A stretch of 64,000 nucleotides of DNA from positions 136,187,345-136,251,344 of the forward strand of contig OZ018328.1 in NCBI GenBank assembly GCA_963969495.1. The letters are read 5' to 3'. This document shows, piece by piece, positions 59,748-64,000 of this stretch. The stretch is from Ceratothoa steindachneri (taxonomy: Eukaryota; Arthropoda; Malacostraca; Isopoda; Cymothoidae). A program made the translations under genes and the position numbers. The notes beneath the pieces were generated by a model, which worked only from the letters and a program-made list of their open reading frames with translations, was not told the DNA's origin and searched no databases. Within the stretch, counting starts at the first letter, position 1, and each line of letters starts with the position of its first letter.

Positions 59748-60356
59748 CTGCATCCCCTGGTTCGCGATATCCGTGACGCCACGGTTTTGGCGAGCCGGGC
59801 GGATGTCGAGATTATCTTCTGCTGGGTTCCTGGACATGTAGGAATTTCGGGGAATGAGCGCGCCGATGAGGGCGCCAAAGAGTCCGCAAGGACTCTGCAA
59901 CCGGACCAGCGTTTCGCTCTTTCTCACACTGACTACATGGCAGTAATACAGGCAGCTCTTCGGACTGCTTGGCAAAGAAGATGGGAGACGGTCGAAGGGG
60001 ACTTAAAGTTGCGTGCCATTGCGCCGCGACTCTTCCCATGAACCTATCCCCCAATGCCGCGACGGCTTTAGGTCGCTTTCTGTCGTCTCCGAATCGGACA
60101 CACTCGTGTGACGCATTGCTATCTGATGGAGCGCTCGTCTGCACTCTATTGTGACGACTGCGTCGTTCCCCAGACTGTTCGGCACATTCTTGTCGAATGT
60201 CCCAGTCTGGGTGATCTTCGCGCACGTTACCTGTCCCGGTACCGGAGTGGGCGGGGTCGCTATCGCCTGTCCCTTGTACTCGGGACGAGTGTGTGTACCT
60301 TGACTGGTGGACTGATAGACTTTTGGGGGGAGGCCGGCCTTCTCCCTTTTATTTAA
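59741..60356 (+). pseudogene. ORF2 C-terminal fragment (RNase H end + CCHC)
   Basis: RNase H from HPLVRDIRDATVLASRADVEI through NERADEGAKESARTL keeps the last catalytic Asp. A frame shift near 60040 precedes the CCHC block (YCDDCVVPQTVRHILVEC). It ends at TAA (60354-60356), the same place as the intact ORF2. About 90-95% of visible residues match the intact copy, so this is the youngest of the fragments. Without endonuclease, RT or RNase H start it cannot function. Confidence 0.8.
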
Positions 60357-60589
60357 CTAAGTTTTGTTGTTGTTTTTGTTATTGTTTTCTTTGTAGGTCG
60401 CACGCTCCTACGCCGGGTGGAGGGGGACCTTCCCCCAACGCCGGAGCTTGCTTCCTAATTGACATCTCTTTTTAGTGTTGTTTTGTTTTAAAAAAATTAT
60501 TTTAAAGTAGCCTAGAACTAGGCTGTTTGTTTGTGGCGACTCATGCCCAAGTGGACAGTCGCCAGATAGCCCCTTAGGAAAAAAAATCG
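59741..60589 (+). mobile_element. Plus-strand 5'-truncated I-clade 3' fragment inserted in the minus copy
   Basis: Starts at a position equal to about 45355 of the intact element (RNase H, just before HPLVRDIRD). It carries WVPGHVGISGNERADEG, then the CCHC end (PQTVRHILVEC) and LLPFI at the stop, with a few indels. The 3' UTR has an extra segment (about 60395-60460) absent from the intact copy. It ends AGTCGCCAGATAGCCCCTTAGG and A8. C-T/G-TGCTCGT occurs on both sides (about 59732-59740 and 60591-60599), an approximately 9-bp target-site duplication with one mismatch. Confidence 0.8.
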
Positions 60590-60599
60590 TGCTCGTCGA

Positions 60600-61065
60600 T
60601 CAGGTCGGCAAGGACCTTACCCCTGGGATTGAGCGTGTATGTCTCCGAAGAGTAGGTCTTTACCGTTCAAATCCCCGAGCAGTAGTAAGAGACTAGGCAA
60701 CTGTGCCACGGTTCGGTGCCCCCCCTTCCGCGTCGAAGTCGGTTGCTGGTGCAATGTATGCAAAAATAAGAGTATACCTCCTATCCAGGTGCAACTGAAC
60801 TGCCAATTCCTGAAAGGAGGTATTTAAAACAAAAAGAAGAACAAAGACATTATAACGGGTGTAAATCGTGCATCCTCCGTTCCGGCCTCAATCCCTTGAT
60901 GGTGGCTTCGCAAATTCCTTATATCCAATGAGGGTAGAAGGAGGCACTCGCCAAGCATGCTCTCCTGCACAAAGATAGTTAATGTGGAACGGGAGAAGAC
61001 GAGCTTCTCTAGCTCCTCCCAGTTAGTCCGGAGTCCACAGCGATTTCATTGAAAGAATATGGCCA
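60600..61065 (-). pseudogene. Endonuclease N-terminal remnant of the minus-strand I-clade copy
   Basis: Minus strand: NWEELEKLV-like start near 61020, ELAVQLHLDRRYTLI (about 60800), an FDAE segment, and PRGKVLADLI (60630-60600), matching NPRGQVLADLIEE of the intact element. It then breaks at the plus-strand insertion and resumes at 59747 with EIGILNVDKFTHH. Frameshifted; GDLNGRH is degraded. Confidence 0.65.
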
Positions 61066-61071
61066 CTAGGT

Positions 61072-62992
61072 CTATTTCTGGGGAGATGTGGGTGCCCTGT
61101 TGAAAGAGAAGACCCTCACATGAATTGCCGTATGCTTCCAGGAGGCATAACTCAGGGCGCTGTTGGCCGAAAAAGGCGCCCTCGCCTTCGAGGACTTATC
61201 GGGAGAGGTTGGGCTCGCCTTACGAGTCTTTGACTCCTTCCGCCTCGAAACCTTACGCGGACGGGGGGCTTCGGAAGCGAGGGTACTTCTTTGAACCATC
61301 CACCCTTTCCGAACCACCAGGTCCAGACCTGGATGAGGGCGTAAGAGCCCAAGCTCTTTTGGTGTTGTCATCCTTTTGTGGGGCAGCCTTAGGAATTCCA
61401 GAAGACGGCCTCTCGACTACATTCAGGAGTGTTGCTCTGCTGCGAGTGTAACAACTCGGTTGAGGTGCGCAGCCGTTTCGCCTAACGGGAAATAGTCACG
61501 CTGGTGGAGGGGGGGAGCTCTAGTTTTAGCCGAGTTTTGGTGTTAGCCCTTTATGCCGCAAGCTCTACCAGGAGAGCGGTCGATGTGAGTAGAGCCTACA
61601 GAAGGGTTCCGAATGGGGGCGGAAACGACCGTGCTCGTAGGCTTGTAAGTTTAGGAGCAGGGGTTGCAGCCTAAGAAATCCCAGACAGCACTGGGTACGC
61701 CAGGACCAAGTCCTTAGCCTCGCGAAATGAGTTACGATCCGTAGCCTGAATGGCTAGGATTTCCTTATCTAAGAGATACGCACCATACTGCTTCGAAGAA
61801 GTGGGGTGCGGCTCTCCGCAATTAAAACACTTTGCCTTAGACGGTAGGGACTTATAGTGTCCCGCCTTTAAACAGCTTACACAGACTTCGGGTAAATAGT
61901 ACGTTGCTATTCTACTTGAGCAATTTGTATGGCAAAAGCGGCGACGGTAGTAGCACCTCAGCGATACAAACCGGTACGCACCGATTCATGGAACCTGTCA
62001 CGGTCGAACGTGACGAAGAGTGTAGTGGTGGATCTCGAGTCTCCTCCTTTTTCTCATCACACGTTCGACCTTGACCGCACCATGGTCGACCAACTCTAAT
62101 GTAATGTCATCTATGGGGTTGTCTACGAGTTCCCTCGCCTAGACCACTCCTTTCACGAAGTTCATGGTAGAGTGCGGCGTCACACTCTCCGACACCCCAT
62201 TAAGTATTCAAAAGGCACTAATCATGGCCGCTTCTGAGGGATCGGACACATTCACCAGAAGGCCCGTGTCCTAGAAACGGAACATCTTCGGCTCTCTACC
62301 AATAAAGATAGCTAATGCCCTCATCTGATCGATCATGTTGCCTTTGGCCAACATGCTGCCACCAGTGGAGTGAATAAACAGAAAGTGTTTGAAGCCAGCA
62401 GGAATCAAAACACCAAGTAGTCTCTCAATGAGGTCCCCGACGTAATCGATGCTCAGCAGACTTGAGACTTTGGTTTTGGTCTGGAATCCCCTATGCGAGG
62501 TTACCTAGGGACCAGTAGCGCCTATCATAGCCTGGACACTTATCGAAACGGGAACGAACCTGTCCGTCCCCGGAGCACTCGCGATTTGAGAGGAAACTTT
62601 AGTCCTTGTTGGTATTTTTCTTTTTGGGAGATGAGGTTGGTGAATGAGCCCGTTTCTCTCCACCGCCGGAAGGAGCCCCTAGGCCGGATGGAGCGGTCTC
62701 AGCAAGATCTTTCTGCGAGATGGAAAAAGGTCTTCGTTGTAAGCGGGGTACCAGCTGGGGAAGGAGGTCCCTCTTCTCCTTGAGAGGCCTTGGGAGCCCG
62801 AGCAGTCTGAAGAAAAGTTTGGGCCGGGGCAGACTCAGGTTTGCTATTTTGTACTAATCCGAGTTCGATCCCATGGAAGATCTTGACGTCTGGGCTGAGT
62901 CATCACCTCCTGGATCATGACCATCTCAGGGAGGACCTCCGTTTGACCACCCCCTTTAACCATGCACGAAGGCATCACAGATCCCATTTGAT
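61072..62992 (-). pseudogene. ORF1 remnant of the minus-strand I-clade copy
   Basis: Minus strand: the C-terminal tail KVSRRKESKTRKASPTSPDKS and TAIHVRVF (61300-61090) match KVSRRREEKTRMASPTSPNKS and TAIPVRVF. The zinc-knuckle region and the KEILAIQ helix lie at 61930-61740. GFKHFLFIHSTGGSMLAKGNM (about 62400-62330) matches GFKRFLVIRSTDGTMLSKGNM. FSISQKDLAE and GGGEKRAHSPTSSPK lie near 62730-62620. The upstream part ends at 62990 at a point equal to about 40260-40290 in the intact ORF1, where the next copy has inserted. Frameshifts and stops throughout. Confidence 0.75.
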
Positions 62993-62994
62993 GA

Positions 62995-64000
62995 CCCCGT
63001 AAGAGGCGCGACGATTTGCCTTCCTGGCCGCCCTGCTGACGGGACTCAGCGCCCCGCCCGGCTTCAGCTTGGCCTGTTCTCTTTCTTTCAGACACTGCAT
63101 TTCTACCCTAATTCCTCACTTTCCCTACCACCTCTCCTTCAACTTTCTCTGGTTGGCGTCTAACTTCACAGGGTAGATGCCGACCAGATTCCTCTCACCC
63201 AACTATCCCGGATCGGGGCTGAAAGGGGAGGGAACAACGTTCTCTCGCCCCTGAGCTCCGGTCTGGGGTGGTGGGATTTTAACAACCTGCTTCATCCCCA
63301 TCCACACCCTCACTCCCCCTTTCTACCTCGTTTAAATCTCTATCCATTTTACGCCGTGCCCAAGGTGGAACCGCCATGCCGATGGGCTGACAGGACACTA
63401 GGCGGGAGGAGTTTCCCCAAATGGCGACAGCTGGCTATGCTGGCCTCGTACTTATCCCTTGCATAGAGGGCTACTGCGTGGGGGTGATTAGCGTATGCAT
63501 CCCGTAAAATAAATAGGGTCACCATGCCCAATGATGAAGACCCCCCAAAAAACTTAATCTTCCTCTACTTTCCCCTGTAAAATCGACGGAGCCGGACTCG
63601 GGCAGCTCCACCCCTTAAAAATGGAGGCCCCACCCCCTCCCTGTGCTTTCGCAGGGGACCCTTCAAAACTCGTCAACCGGCCAGGAGGCTTGCTCATTTC
63701 CTTTACCTATGAGCGTAGGGGACTCCCCCTCACTCCCTCTCACCGGCGGCAGCTCCCCATTTACTTTCTAAGGGGACTGCCAAGAAAGGTAGGCGGCCCA
63801 TAATTGACTGCTTTCAGTGGGAGCGGCAGGATAGCGCAAACCCCCTTAGGGGAGGAGGGAAGATAGGGCCCTTCGGCCCTTTCCCTATAAAGACCTGCGT
63901 GCTCGTATATTGAGTTTAAAGGGGGTCATCGTACGTGCCCCCCTCTCTTCCCCGACCATCGACACTACAAGCAATGGGACATGTGATGTCCTGGGGGCAG
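62995..64000 (+). mobile_element. Plus-strand I-clade-like copy, 5' end (continues past window)
   Basis: Starts CCCCGTAAGAGGCGCG, matching the first bases of the intact element (CCCCGTAAGGGGCGCG), and follows it through the 5' UTR and start of ORF1 to the window end (TGTGATGTCCTGGGGGCAG equals ORF1 codon about 157). It is inserted in the minus-strand copy, head to head. Its 3' end and right target-site duplication are outside. Confidence 0.85.
63524..64000 (+). pseudogene. ORF1 N-terminal fragment of the terminal I-clade copy
   Basis: The ATG at 63524 (CACCATGCCCAATGATGAA, as in the intact copy) starts MPNDEDPPKNL but reaches a stop after about 18 codons. Homology continues in other frames (VRRGLPLTPS..., KGTAKKA-like GLPRKVG) to the window edge. 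Decayed. Confidence 0.7.

Larger units (their letters stand above)
55730..62992 (-). mobile_element. Long minus-strand I-clade-like copy, decayed, with three insertions
   Basis: Family 3' UTR at 55735-55815, ORF2 C terminus and RNase H at 55900-57600, RT at 57700-58880, endonuclease end and linker at 59230-59747, endonuclease start at 60590-61060, ORF1 at 61072-62990, all read on the minus strand in the correct order. Interruptions: a Jockey/CR1-type fragment (about 56320-57052), a plus-strand family 3' fragment (59741-60589) and a plus-strand copy starting at 62995, which cuts ORF1 at about codon 155. Removing the insertions gives one near-continuous element. Confidence 0.8.

Noticed and set aside
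55730..60589. Twin-priming (5' inversion of one retrotransposition event) to explain the minus/plus junction at 59.74 kb
   Set aside because: The minus-strand part has its own 3' UTR end at 55.74 kb and continues beyond the plus fragment into ORF1, so two separate insertions fit better.

Overview
This window looks like intergenic, transposon-dense DNA from an arthropod, most likely a malacostracan crustacean. The evidence is the mix of repeats: several non-LTR retrotransposon types (an I-clade-like element with RNase H, Jockey/CR1-type elements, an RTE-like remnant), a mariner, two Tc1-like remnants, a hAT remnant with spliceosomal introns, long TA, GA and CT microsatellites and long degenerate satellite arrays. 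The taxonomic guess is inference from repeat style; nothing here is diagnostic. I recognise no host protein-coding gene and no functional tRNA or rRNA gene. Most long open frames belong to mobile elements or are chance.

Layout. 1-4.1 kb: a Jockey-like retrotransposon (zinc-knuckle ORF1, then a broken endonuclease/reverse transcriptase ORF2). 4.4-9.3 kb: two further relatives fused head to tail, followed by TA/GA microsatellites. 9.97-13.2 kb: two copies of an unusual composite repeat (terminal hairpin, about 125-bp tandem units, degenerate CTATR pentanucleotide array) on either side of a 17-18 bp minisatellite. 15.1-16.35 kb: internally deleted I-clade copy. 16.9-18.1 kb: RTE-like and other retroelement scraps. 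19.4-19.9 kb: a 441-bp insertion with 13-bp flanking repeats, holding a tRNA-like sequence and a 132-nt near-perfect hairpin. 23.5-25.65 kb: antisense Jockey-like remnant. 27.08-28.34 kb: mariner with both terminal inverted repeats. 31.7-32.6 kb: antisense hAT transposase remnant with three exons. 33.2-33.6 and 35.4-38.3 kb: two more copies of the composite repeat.

39.276-46.155 kb holds the best-preserved feature: a complete I-clade-like non-LTR retrotransposon, 6,880 bp, with two uninterrupted overlapping ORFs (811 and about 1,276 codons), a poly(A) tail and a perfect 12-bp target-site duplication. 49.5-51.9 kb: two Tc1-like fragments. 51.9-64.0 kb: a nest of decayed I-clade relatives. A long minus-strand copy (about 55.73-62.99 kb) has been invaded by a Jockey/CR1-type 3' fragment, by a plus-strand 3' fragment of its own family and by the 5' end of another plus-strand copy that runs out of the window.

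How they work together: each autonomous element would supply its own ORF1 RNA-binding protein plus an endonuclease/RT, or a transposase. Only the 39-46 kb element looks capable of this. The rest are relics that record repeated insertion and self-nesting.
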